Origin: Pyxidicoccus xibeiensis
GTDB taxonomy: Bacteria > Myxococcota > Myxococcia > Myxococcales > Myxococcaceae
Reading direction: 5' to 3'
DNA length: 64,000 nt
NCBI RefSeq assembly: GCF_024198175.1
Contig: NZ_JAJVKV010000025.1
Location: 1 to 64,000 of the forward strand
The notes below the pieces were generated by a model. The model worked only from the letters and a program-made list of their open reading frames with translations. It was not told where the DNA came from and searched no databases. How positions within the stretch are numbered: position 1 is the first letter of the stretch; each line of letters starts with the position of its first letter. Positions 34,801-42,806 of the stretch are shown here, piece by piece. The translations under genes were made by a program, and so were the position numbers.

Positions 34801-36003
34801 GTGAGCAAGAGATGGAATTGGCTTCTGGCCCTGGCGGTGGTGTGTCCGCTGATGGCCTCCGCGGCGACGACGGGCGACGTGTACCTGGTGCTGAAGAACG
34901 GAGGCGTCGGCACCTTCAAGGCGAGCGCGCTGCGCGTCTACGCGAACTCGGACTATGCCAGCTATAACAAGACGGCCTACAGCCCCACGGTGCCAGCAGC
35001 GCCGGGGCAGACCTTCACGGTGAGCTTCCGGGGGCTCTACGTCTGGAGCGGCTACCAGGGCAACTACCAGTTCGACGTCAACTACACGGACACGTCCGTC
35101 AAGAAGGTGACGGTCGCCGCCGGGACGAAGTTCCCCACGGGGACGAGGGCCTTGTACGTGTCGCAGCTCGGGGTGACCACGTACAACCCCGGCGCGGCGT
35201 ATGCCTTCTCCATCGTCAATGACCCGCCGCCCGGCGTCACCATGCGGTACTGCTCCCCGGAGTACCCCAACCGCGCCACGGACCTGTGGGTCGCCTGGTC
35301 CGGGATGAGCTACTTCTCCGACTTCTCGAAGGCCGTCCTCCAGCGGACCACGCCCGGGTCCTCCTTCTGGGCCACCGTCACCACGGGCTCCTACGGCTTC
35401 TCCAGCCATGTCGACCGGGGCCGCCTGCCCTCGACGACCTACCGCTACCGCGTCGCCATCCACGACAACTCCGACGCCATCACCTACTCGGAGCCCATCG
35501 AGTGCGCGACGGCCAGCTCCGACGCGGACGGCGATGGCCATGTGGCCACCGCGCTGGGCGGCGATGACTGCAATGACAACAGCGCCAGCATCCACCCGGG
35601 CGCGACGGAAGTCCCGGGCGACGGCGTCGACCAGGACTGTGACGGCAGCGACCTCGTGCTCGGTGACGCGGATGGCGACGGCGTTTTGGACGCCTCGGAC
35701 AACTGCCCGGCGGTGAGCAACGCCAACCAGTCCGACCTGGACACGGACGGAGCCGGTGACGCCTGCGACACGGACGATGACGCGGATGGTGTGGAAGACC
35801 TCGTGGACAACTGCCCGGTGGACGCCAATGCAAACCAGGCGGACGTCGACGGCGACACCGTGGGCGATGTCTGCGACCCGGATGACGACGAGGACGGCAT
35901 CATGGACACCCACGACAACTGCCCCCGGCTGCCCAACCCCGACCAGGCCGACGCCGACCTGGACGGAGTGGGAGACGCCTGCGAGGCGCCGGAGCTTCGC
36001 TGA
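34801..36003 (+). CDS. Secreted calcium-binding protein with MopE and thrombospondin type 3 repeats
   Basis: A 400-residue exported protein. The start GTG 34801 (MSKRWNWLLALAVVCPLMASA) opens a Sec signal peptide and has AAGGGA upstream. A strand-rich N-terminal region of about 210 residues is of unknown fold. At about 240-280 there is a MopE-type metal-binding motif (DADGDG, GGDDCND, SIHPGATEVPGD, GVDQDCDG). Three thrombospondin type 3 units follow (DADGDGVLDASDNCP, DDADGVEDLVDNCP, DDEDGIMDTHDNCP), each rich in calcium-binding Asp. Such proteins are usually secreted or surface-attached. The gene ends at a strong bidirectional terminator. Confidence 0.9.
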   Translation: MSKRWNWLLALAVVCPLMASAATTGDVYLVLKNGGVGTFKASALRVYANSDYASYNKTAYSPTVPAAPGQTFTVSFRGLYVWSGYQGNYQFDVNYTDTSVKKVTVAAGTKFPTGTRALYVSQLGVTTYNPGAAYAFSIVNDPPPGVTMRYCSPEYPNRATDLWVAWSGMSYFSDFSKAVLQRTTPGSSFWATVTTGSYGFSSHVDRGRLPSTTYRYRVAIHDNSDAITYSEPIECATASSDADGDGHVATALGGDDCNDNSASIHPGATEVPGDGVDQDCDGSDLVLGDADGDGVLDASDNCPAVSNANQSDLDTDGAGDACDTDDDADGVEDLVDNCPVDANANQADVDGDTVGDVCDPDDDEDGIMDTHDNCPRLPNPDQADADLDGVGDACEAPELR

Positions 36004-36014
36004 CGTCCGGAGTG

Positions 36015-36045
36015 CCCCTGCCTTCCGGAACATGGAGGGCAGGGG
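36015..36045. terminator. Bidirectional terminator
   Basis: CCCCTGCCTTCC (36015-36026) pairs over 12 bp, with one wobble, with GGAGGGCAGGGG (36034-36045); the loop is GGAACAT. It lies between the convergent stops at 36003 and 36050. There is no T-run, so its efficiency is uncertain. Confidence 0.65.
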
Positions 36046-36049
36046 ATGC

Positions 36050-36829
36050 TCAGAGGACGGTGGCCTGTCCAATCGTGAGGAACCGCACGCGCTTGTCATT
36101 GGCGAAGGCCGCGCGCACCTCGGCTTCTCCCGCGAGCGGCTCGAAGGTGCCGAAGTGCATGGGGATGATGATGGAGGGCTTGAAGTACTTGCGCATGGCG
36201 AGTGCCGCCGTCTTCGGGTCCATTCCCCACCGGGCGCCTCCCGTGGTGAGCAGCACGATGTCCGGGCGGTACAGCTCGTGGATGAGGGCCATGTCGCCGA
36301 AGAGCCCCGTGTCACCCGTGTGGTACAGCGAGCGCCCGTCGGCGAACGTCACTACGTAGCCCAGCGGCCGGCCGCCCGGCTCCGAGGAGTGCATCGCCGG
36401 CACCGCGTGCACGGTGATGTCCCCCAGCTTGAACGAGCCGCCCACGTTGACGCTGTGGTGCTGCGCCTCCGGAATCTTCATCGCGCGCAGGTGCTCGCCG
36501 GTGCTGACCACCAGCGCTCCGCTCACCCGGGCCAGCTCGGGCACGTCCGGCGCGTGGTCTCCGTGCGGGTGTGTCACCAGGATGGCCGCCGGCTTCTCCT
36601 GGGCGAAGCGGGACAGCTCCTTCCAGGCCGCGGGCGTCTTCGGGTTCTCCTTCAGCCACGGGTCGATGAGCAGCCGCGTGCCGCCGGGGGACACCACCTC
36701 GAAGGCCGCGTGTCCGAGCCACGTCACCCGGAGGCCACCGGGGGCCGGGCTGCCGGCATCGGCGGCGAAGGCGGGGGCCGCCAGCAGGCACGCGGTCAGG
36801 ATGAGACAGGGGATTGCATTCATCGTCAT
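36050..36829 (-). CDS. Exported metallo-beta-lactamase-fold hydrolase (UPF0173-like)
   Basis: A 259-residue protein. The first 23 residues form a Sec signal peptide (CLILTACLLAAPAFA), which is unusual because UPF0173 relatives are mostly cytoplasmic. The metal-binding motif THPHGDHAPD, at about 86-95, and later YHTGDTGLF and IIPMHFGTFEP supply the expected His/Asp ligands of a di-metal centre. The opening VTWLGHAAF is typical of the family. The substrate is unknown. It lies 81 bp downstream of the AraC-type regulator on the same strand and could be its target. Confidence 0.88.
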   Translation of the reverse strand: MTMNAIPCLILTACLLAAPAFAADAGSPAPGGLRVTWLGHAAFEVVSPGGTRLLIDPWLKENPKTPAAWKELSRFAQEKPAAILVTHPHGDHAPDVPELARVSGALVVSTGEHLRAMKIPEAQHHSVNVGGSFKLGDITVHAVPAMHSSEPGGRPLGYVVTFADGRSLYHTGDTGLFGDMALIHELYRPDIVLLTTGGARWGMDPKTAALAMRKYFKPSIIIPMHFGTFEPLAGEAEVRAAFANDKRVRFLTIGQATVL

Positions 36830-36910
36830 TCCTCGTCGGGATGAGCGCCGCGGGCGCGGCGGGTCGAGGACGCGAGGAATAGGCGGGCTGCGGCGTGCGG
36901 CGCTTGGGCG

Positions 36911-37738
36911 TTATTGACTGACGGCCCGGGCGTACTGCCCCGGCGTCAGCCCGACGATGCGCTTGAAGTGCCGGTTGAGCTGGCTCTGGTCGTAGAGGCC
37001 CACCTCGACCGCGACCTGCCCGGCGGGCAGCCCCCGCGACAGCAGCTCCCGGGCGTGGGCCACGCGCACGTGCGTGAGGTACTCGTGGGGCGGCAGGCCG
37101 AACTCGGCGCGGAACACGCGCAGCAGGTGGAACCGGTTGAGGCCCACGGCCTCGGCCAGCGCCGCCAGGCCCACGTTCTCCGTGAAACACTCGCGAAGCC
37201 AGTCCCGCGCCCGCTGTGCCGCCGGCCGGTGGGCAGGGCAGGGCACGGGCGGTGTGCGCTCGGCATACTCGGCGAGCAGCGCCTCGAGCGTCTCCACGAG
37301 CAGCGACTCGCACTCCAGCCTGTCGGACGAGCGCCGGGCCAGCGCCGCATGCAGCGCCAGGGCCACGGCCTCGGTGCGCCCCTGGCCCCGGGACAGCGCG
37401 GTGGACAGGTGCGGCGTGGCGGGCAGCCCCAACTGCCGCGCGGCCTCGTCCACCAGCCGGGGCGTGAAGGCGACCGACTGCGCGGTGACGGGCGCGTGGA
37501 CCCGCATGTCGCGGTGGACCTCGCCCGGCTCCTTGAGCTTGAGGCTGCACCCGGGCGCGTGGGTCCACACCCGCTTGCGGTACCAGAAGTCGAAGGCCCC
37601 CGCGTACGTCACTCCAATGGCGTACTGAACGGAATGTCCGGTCCACAGGCGCGCGTCGTCCTCCACACGCACCACCTGCACGTCGGGGAGCAGGGGCGGG
37701 CGCCAGACGGTGACGGTGGGGGCGGGCGCGCGTCGCAT
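36911..37738 (-). CDS. AraC-family transcriptional regulator
   Basis: A 275-residue regulator from the start chosen at 37738 (MRRAPAPTVTVW); the frame is open further upstream to 37855 and the true start is uncertain. The N-terminal part (about 1-150) is a cupin-type sensor domain with WYRKRVWTHAPGCSLKLKEPGEVHR. The C-terminal double helix-turn-helix is clear: LAALAEAVGLNRFHLLRVFRAEFGLPPHEYL, then VAVEVGLYDQSQLNRHFKRIVGLTPGQY. It is probably the local regulator of the downstream hydrolase. The ligand is unknown. Confidence 0.9.
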   Translation of the reverse strand: MRRAPAPTVTVWRPPLLPDVQVVRVEDDARLWTGHSVQYAIGVTYAGAFDFWYRKRVWTHAPGCSLKLKEPGEVHRDMRVHAPVTAQSVAFTPRLVDEAARQLGLPATPHLSTALSRGQGRTEAVALALHAALARRSSDRLECESLLVETLEALLAEYAERTPPVPCPAHRPAAQRARDWLRECFTENVGLAALAEAVGLNRFHLLRVFRAEFGLPPHEYLTHVRVAHARELLSRGLPAGQVAVEVGLYDQSQLNRHFKRIVGLTPGQYARAVSQ

Positions 37739-37911
37739 CCCGGGCAGGGTACCGGAATTCCGCGTTCGGGCAGATCCAACGGTCGTCTCTGTGCCAACAT
37801 CCCTGTAGCCCGTGTCCTTGGGTGCCGACTGCTTCCTGGCACCTGATTCCGACACGGGCCCGGGCCGGGGCCAGCATATGCTGGACGGTCTGACCGAAGG
37901 GGAGGCAGGAC

Positions 37912-39117
37912 ATGGCAGGAACGGCAGGCGCAGGCGGCCAGGGGTCAGGCGGCGGGCGCAGCATCACGCCACCGGAGGGCGCCTTGCGGGCGGTCCGGTC
38001 GTTGGTGGAACTGCAGCAGACGGACCAGGCCACGCAGCTCTACGAGGAGCTGGGGGACGCGCAGCGCGAGCGCCTCAGGAAGGAAGCCGCCCAGCGGCCG
38101 GTGAAGGAGCGCCGCGGGCTGGTGGAGGTGCTGCGGCGGGCGCGCGACTTCCTGGGCGCGGCCCGGCTGATGGACGGCGACGGCGAGGACGCCACCGTGG
38201 CGGACCTCTACGCCCAGAGCGGGCAGTACCCGGAGGCGGCGGAGGCGTACCTGCGCGCGGGTGAGGCGGAGCGCGCGGCGGCGGCCTTCGAGCGGGCCGG
38301 GGCGCTGGAGCGCGCGCTGGAGGTGTACCGGAGCCTGGGCGCGCGCGAGTCGATGGCGCCCGTGCTGGTGCGCCTGGGCCGTCCCTTCGAGGCGGCGGCG
38401 CTCTACCGGGAGCTGGGCCAGTCGCACGCGGAGGTGGAGGCGCTGGGCGGGGTGAAGGCGGAGGACCCGCGCTACGTGGAGGCGGTGGTGCGCATCTGCG
38501 GGCTGCTGGACGCGGAGGGCTTCACCCACCGCGCGCTGGCGGTGCTGGCGGACGCGGTGAGCACCTCGGGCGCGGCGCGGGCGGACCCGGCGCTGGTGAC
38601 GGAGAAGGCGCGGCTGCTGCGGCGCATGGGCATGGAGGCGGAGGCGGAGGCCATGCTCGTCCGCCGCTCCGCGGGCGCCACGGCCCCGGCCGCCAACGGC
38701 TACAGCTTCCTCAAGGCCATCCCCATCTTCGGCGAGCTGTCCCTGGAGGACATGAAGGACCTGTACCGGCTGGCCCGGCAGGTCGTCATCACGCCGGGCG
38801 CGGTGCTGCTGGAGAAGGGCACCCAGGGCACGGGGCTCTTCGTCCTCATGGACGGCACCGTGGAGGTCTACAGCGGTCCGGAGGCGGACGCGCGGCACCT
38901 CAACACGCTGGGGCCGGGGGCGTTCCTCGGAGAGATTTCGCTCGTGCAGGACGGGCCCGTCTCCGCGCACGTCCGCGCCCGCACCACGGTGCGCGCGCTG
39001 CGCATCAGCCGCGTCGACTTCGAGCACTTCCTGGAGACGCACGAGGCCGCCGCGCTGCGCATCTACCGGCTCTTCACCCAGAACCTCGCTGGCCGCGTGC
39101 GCGCCCTGAGCACCTGA
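37912..39117 (+). CDS. TPR protein with C-terminal cyclic-nucleotide-binding domain
   Basis: A 401-residue soluble protein. Residues about 25-255 are alanine-rich helical repeats of TPR character (AEAYLRAGEAERAAAAFERAG, LERALEVYRSLGARESM). Residues about 265-390 form a Crp/PKA-type cNMP-binding domain (YSFLKAIPIFGELS, GTGLFVLMDGTVEVY, GPGAFLGEISLVQDGPVSAHVRA). The phosphate-binding cassette GEISLV then PVSAHV lacks the usual Arg of cAMP binders directly after the Ser/Thr region, so the ligand is uncertain. There is no DNA-binding domain. The start is ATG 37912. It is divergent from the AraC gene across a 173-bp gap. Confidence 0.87.
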   Translation: MAGTAGAGGQGSGGGRSITPPEGALRAVRSLVELQQTDQATQLYEELGDAQRERLRKEAAQRPVKERRGLVEVLRRARDFLGAARLMDGDGEDATVADLYAQSGQYPEAAEAYLRAGEAERAAAAFERAGALERALEVYRSLGARESMAPVLVRLGRPFEAAALYRELGQSHAEVEALGGVKAEDPRYVEAVVRICGLLDAEGFTHRALAVLADAVSTSGAARADPALVTEKARLLRRMGMEAEAEAMLVRRSAGATAPAANGYSFLKAIPIFGELSLEDMKDLYRLARQVVITPGAVLLEKGTQGTGLFVLMDGTVEVYSGPEADARHLNTLGPGAFLGEISLVQDGPVSAHVRARTTVRALRISRVDFEHFLETHEAAALRIYRLFTQNLAGRVRALST

Positions 39118-39127
39118 CGGCCCCCGG

Positions 39128-39180
39128 CGGGCAGGCCCTGGTCGCCTGCCTGCCCGGTGGACCGGGCTTGTTCCCGGTCC
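39128..39180 (+). terminator. Two tandem hairpins after the TPR-cNMP gene
   Basis: CGGGCAGGC (39128-39136) pairs with GCCTGCCCG (39148-39156), and GGACCGGG (39159-39166) pairs with CCCGGTCC (39173-39180) around CTTGTT. They probably end the upstream transcript. The dbpA start is 70 bp further on. Confidence 0.55.
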
Positions 39181-39249
39181 GCCGGCTGTTACAAGGGGCC
39201 CCCAGAACCCCCGAGGCACCTTTCGCGCCTCTGCTCCTTCGAGGCCGTC

Positions 39250-40635
39250 ATGGATTTCGCCGCGCTCCCGCTGTCCCCGCCACTGCTCCAGGTCCTCGAG
39301 GAGCTGGAGTTCAAGACCGCCACCCCCATCCAGGCGCAGAGCATCCCGGTGCTGCTGCAGGGCCAGGACCTGGTGGGCCAGGCCCAGACGGGCAGCGGGA
39401 AGACGGCGGCCTTCGCGCTGCCCATCCTGCAGAAAGTCCGCCTGCAGGACCGCCGGCTCCAGGCGCTGGTGCTCTGCCCCACGCGTGAGCTGTGCGCCCA
39501 GGTGGCTGGTGAGATTCGCCGGCTGGCCCGCAGGCTGCCCGGCCTTCAAGTCCTGGTGCTCGCGGGCGGCCAGCCCATCCGTCCCCAGGTGGAGGCGCTG
39601 GAGAAGGGCGCCCACCTCGCCGTGGGGACGCCGGGCCGCGTGCTGGACCTGCTGGACCGCGAGGTGCTGGGGACGCGGCAGCTCGCCACGGTGGTGCTGG
39701 ACGAGGCGGACCGGATGCTCGACATGGGCTTCCGCGAGGACATGGAGCGCATCCTCGCCGCCATGCCCCCGGCGCGGCAGACGGTGCTCTTCTCCGCGAC
39801 GTTCCCCCCGGACATCGAGGCGCTCAGCCGGACGTTCCAGAAGAAGCCCACGCGCGTGACGGTGGAGGAGGAGGGCGGGGGCCCCGCAATCCAGCAGCTC
39901 CGCTACGACTGCGCGCTGGAGGAGAAGACGCAGTTTCTCATCCGCATCCTCCGGCAGTACCAGCCCGCGTCCGCCATCATCTTCTGCAACCTCAAGGTGA
40001 CCGTCACGGAGCTGGAGAAGGCGCTCACCGAGGCGGGCGTCAGCGCGGATGGCCTCCAGGGGGACCTGGAGCAGTTCGAGCGGGACAAGGTGATGGCGAA
40101 GTTCCGCAACGGGAGCACGCGGGTGCTCATCGCCACGGACGTGGCGGGCCGGGGCATCGACGTGGAGGCGTTGGACGCGGTCATCAACTTCGACCTGCCC
40201 ATCCAGCCGGAGCCGTACGTGCACCGCATCGGCCGCACGGGGCGCGCGGGGCGCACGGGCCTGGCCATCTCGCTCGTCACGCCGCGCGACACGCGCAAGG
40301 TGGAGGACATCGAGCACGCCACCGGCGTGAAGCTGGAGCGCGGGGACGTGGAGGCGCTGCCCTCGGCGGACCCGCGTGGCGCGGTGAAGCTCGAGTCCAA
40401 CTGGGAGACGCTCTACATCTCCGCCGGACGCAAGGACAAGATGCGGCCCGGAGACATCCTCGGCGCGCTGACGGGAGAGGCGGGCGGGCTCAACGCCACC
40501 GACGTGGGGAAGATCGAAATCCAGGACCACATCGCCTACGTCGCCGTCGCGCGGCGCGTGGCGCGGGTGGCCTTCCAGCGCCTGAGCGAGGGTCGCATCA
40601 AGGGGCGCAAGCACCGCATCGAGCGGGTGAAGTAG
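39250..40635 (+). CDS. dbpA: ATP-dependent RNA helicase DbpA
   Basis: A 461-residue DEAD-box helicase. The start ATG 39250 (MDFAALPLSPPLLQVLEELEF) begins the Q-motif; an in-frame upstream start is not family-like. Motif I is QTGSGKT, motif II is DEAD (VVLDEADRMLDMGF), motif III is SAT and motif VI is HRIGRTGRAGRTG. The C-terminal 75 residues (KDKMRPGDILGALTGEAGGL, VGKIEIQDHIAYVAV) match the DbpA RNA-binding domain, which targets helicase to 23S rRNA hairpin 92 during 50S assembly. It converges with the lysozyme-domain gene, leaving 13 bp between stops. Confidence 0.93.
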   Translation: MDFAALPLSPPLLQVLEELEFKTATPIQAQSIPVLLQGQDLVGQAQTGSGKTAAFALPILQKVRLQDRRLQALVLCPTRELCAQVAGEIRRLARRLPGLQVLVLAGGQPIRPQVEALEKGAHLAVGTPGRVLDLLDREVLGTRQLATVVLDEADRMLDMGFREDMERILAAMPPARQTVLFSATFPPDIEALSRTFQKKPTRVTVEEEGGGPAIQQLRYDCALEEKTQFLIRILRQYQPASAIIFCNLKVTVTELEKALTEAGVSADGLQGDLEQFERDKVMAKFRNGSTRVLIATDVAGRGIDVEALDAVINFDLPIQPEPYVHRIGRTGRAGRTGLAISLVTPRDTRKVEDIEHATGVKLERGDVEALPSADPRGAVKLESNWETLYISAGRKDKMRPGDILGALTGEAGGLNATDVGKIEIQDHIAYVAVARRVARVAFQRLSEGRIKGRKHRIERVK

Positions 40636-40648
40636 CGCCCCTGGCGCG

Positions 40649-42781
40649 TCAGGCGGTCGGCTTCTTCCAGTCCGTCCTCGCGGCGTGGAGGAAGAGGGCC
40701 TTGCGCCACTCGTTGCGCGTGTCCTCCTTGTTCTGCGGCTTGGTGCGGCACTCGACGGACGCCACCGTCCAGTTGCGTGCCTTCACCGCCGCGATGAGCT
40801 TCTTCCACTCCTTGGGCACGGAGATGCCGACGTTGTACGTCACGTCGAGAATCCCGCGCCGCGCGGCCCGGGGGTAGGTCTCGAAGTCGGGGAAGCCGGC
40901 CTTCACGGCGGGGAGGAACTCCTCCTCGTAGCGCGCCTTCGCCAACTGCTTGATGTACACGTCCGTGAGAGCAATCTTCGGCCGCTGGGCGTACTCCGTG
41001 TAGAAGAGCTTCGGAGGCATGGCCTTCACCTTGTTGAAGGCCTCCGTGATTTCCTGCGGAGTGGCCACCCGGGCCGCGTCCATGTTCTGGAAGGGGTGCG
41101 TCTTCGCCGCGAGCTTGTCCCCGGGCTTCGTCGGCTCAATCGTCTTGAGCAGGTTGCCGGCGCCGACAGTCACCCAGCCTTCCGTGTCCAGGTACATGTA
41201 CGGCACCACGCCCTCCCAGGCGATGATGTCCTTCCACATGTCCTCGAAGGTGATGGGCGTCTTCGGGTCGCCCACCTCGGGCCCGGGTGCCGGGTTGAGG
41301 GACAGCCCGGACTTGCGCCGCTTCGGCTTGGGAGGCCGCGTCACCATGGAGGCGGCCTCCTCCGAGCAGACCCACTCCGAGTCCACGTCCCAGGACAGCC
41401 CTTCTCCCTTGAAGGGCGAATACTTGTTCTCGTCGAAGTCGAGGTAGGGCTGGAGGGGGCCCGGCTTGCCTTCGCGGCTGGCGGCCGCGAGCGTGACGAT
41501 GGCGTACCCCTTCGGAGCGACAGCCGCCTGCGAGCCCGGCAGCAGCCCGGCGCCCCAGTGTCGCTCGCCCAGGTGGGCCTCGAAGCCGCCGTCGGGGCCG
41601 AGCTGCACCCGGACGGTGGGGGTGCGGTGGTCCGCCGGGGGCTCGGCCTGCGTGGAGGCCGCTGCGGCCTGGGGCGTGGGAATTGGCGGCGTCACGAGGG
41701 GCTTCGGCGTCAGCAGGGGCGTGGGCGTCAGCGCGGGGGTGACCGTGGGCGCCGGCTGCTCGGCCATCTCCACCACCGCCACCTCCAGCACGAGGCGCGC
41801 GCGTGGCGCCACGCCGGAGATCTTCCCGTGGACCTCCCAGGTGCCTTCCCAGGACTCGTCGTATTCGACTTTCAGCTCTTCGAGATGAGGCTTGGGCAGC
41901 TTGAGGAACTCCTTGTTCTCCAGCAGCAGGGTCTGGGGCGCCTCCGGAGCGCTCCGGCCCCAGAGCTGCCAGCCGAACTCGTAGCTGCCCTCTTCCTCGT
42001 CGCCCACGTCCGCGAAGTGCTCGCAGGTGTCGTCCATGAAGCCGATGGCCCAGTCCACGCTGCTGTTGCTGCGGAAGAGGTAGAAGGCGGCGGGCGCCCA
42101 CCGGTGCGTGAAGGCGAACCGGCCCGCGCCGGACGCCACCTCGCTCGAGCCCTCGTCCAGCTCCACGACGCGCAGCTCCAGGTCTGCCGCGTTGAGCACG
42201 GACGCGAAGTGGGGCGTGAAGGTCACCAGCTCCCCGATGCGGACCTGCGCTCCCTCGGGCTTTTTCGAGTTGATGCCGCAGGGGATGTTGAAGGGGATGA
42301 TGGGGGTGAGCTCGGCGCGCTCGGCGTGGGGGAACTGGGGGGTGACGCTGTAGCCCAGCTTCCCCTTGTTGATGAGCTTCTGGGCGATGATGTCGACGAC
42401 GGGCACCTTGCCGGCGACTTCAATCCGGAAGTTGCCGTTGAGGTCGACCACCATCTTCGCGTCGCCCACGGGCGTCCCCTGCGGCGTGGTGGCCCCGTCT
42501 GGAAGCACCAGCCAGGACAGCTCGCAGGGCAGCGTCACCCCGGGCTGGAAGTTCTCGGCCTTCCCGGTGATGGGGACCTCGAGGCGCAGCGCTCCCGGAG
42601 CCCGGAGCGTGTTCACGATGGCGGGGGACGGCGTGTCGAAGATGAGGTGCGTGCGCGGCACGAGCACGAAGGTCAGGGCATCCCGGTAGCCCGCGCTCAC
42701 GTGGGTGGCATCCGTTTCCCGTGTGGAGTCCCACGGGGGAGGCGTCTGTCCGGAGTTCTGCTGGGAGTTCTGTGGGGGCAT
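40649..42781 (-). CDS. Protein with C-terminal T4-type lysozyme domain (GH24)
   Basis: A 710-residue protein with no signal peptide. Residues about 30-300 are strand-rich and of unknown fold. A Thr/Pro linker (about 342-385, with TPTPLLTPKP) follows, and a second domain spans to about 470. The last 200 residues are a glycoside hydrolase 24 domain: E523, D532 and T538 have exactly the spacing of E11, D20 and T26 of T4 lysozyme, and DTEGWVTVGAG aligns with its active-site loop. RRGILDVTYNVG fits the second lysozyme helix region. The predicted activity is peptidoglycan muramidase. It is last in a five-gene operon, 25 bp after the M15 gene. I see no clear ribosome-binding site. Confidence 0.9.
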   Translation of the reverse strand: MPPQNSQQNSGQTPPPWDSTRETDATHVSAGYRDALTFVLVPRTHLIFDTPSPAIVNTLRAPGALRLEVPITGKAENFQPGVTLPCELSWLVLPDGATTPQGTPVGDAKMVVDLNGNFRIEVAGKVPVVDIIAQKLINKGKLGYSVTPQFPHAERAELTPIIPFNIPCGINSKKPEGAQVRIGELVTFTPHFASVLNAADLELRVVELDEGSSEVASGAGRFAFTHRWAPAAFYLFRSNSSVDWAIGFMDDTCEHFADVGDEEEGSYEFGWQLWGRSAPEAPQTLLLENKEFLKLPKPHLEELKVEYDESWEGTWEVHGKISGVAPRARLVLEVAVVEMAEQPAPTVTPALTPTPLLTPKPLVTPPIPTPQAAAASTQAEPPADHRTPTVRVQLGPDGGFEAHLGERHWGAGLLPGSQAAVAPKGYAIVTLAAASREGKPGPLQPYLDFDENKYSPFKGEGLSWDVDSEWVCSEEAASMVTRPPKPKRRKSGLSLNPAPGPEVGDPKTPITFEDMWKDIIAWEGVVPYMYLDTEGWVTVGAGNLLKTIEPTKPGDKLAAKTHPFQNMDAARVATPQEITEAFNKVKAMPPKLFYTEYAQRPKIALTDVYIKQLAKARYEEEFLPAVKAGFPDFETYPRAARRGILDVTYNVGISVPKEWKKLIAAVKARNWTVASVECRTKPQNKEDTRNEWRKALFLHAARTDWKKPTA

Positions 42782-42806
42782 GGTTCGAGAGCGGCGGGTG
42801 CCGCGG

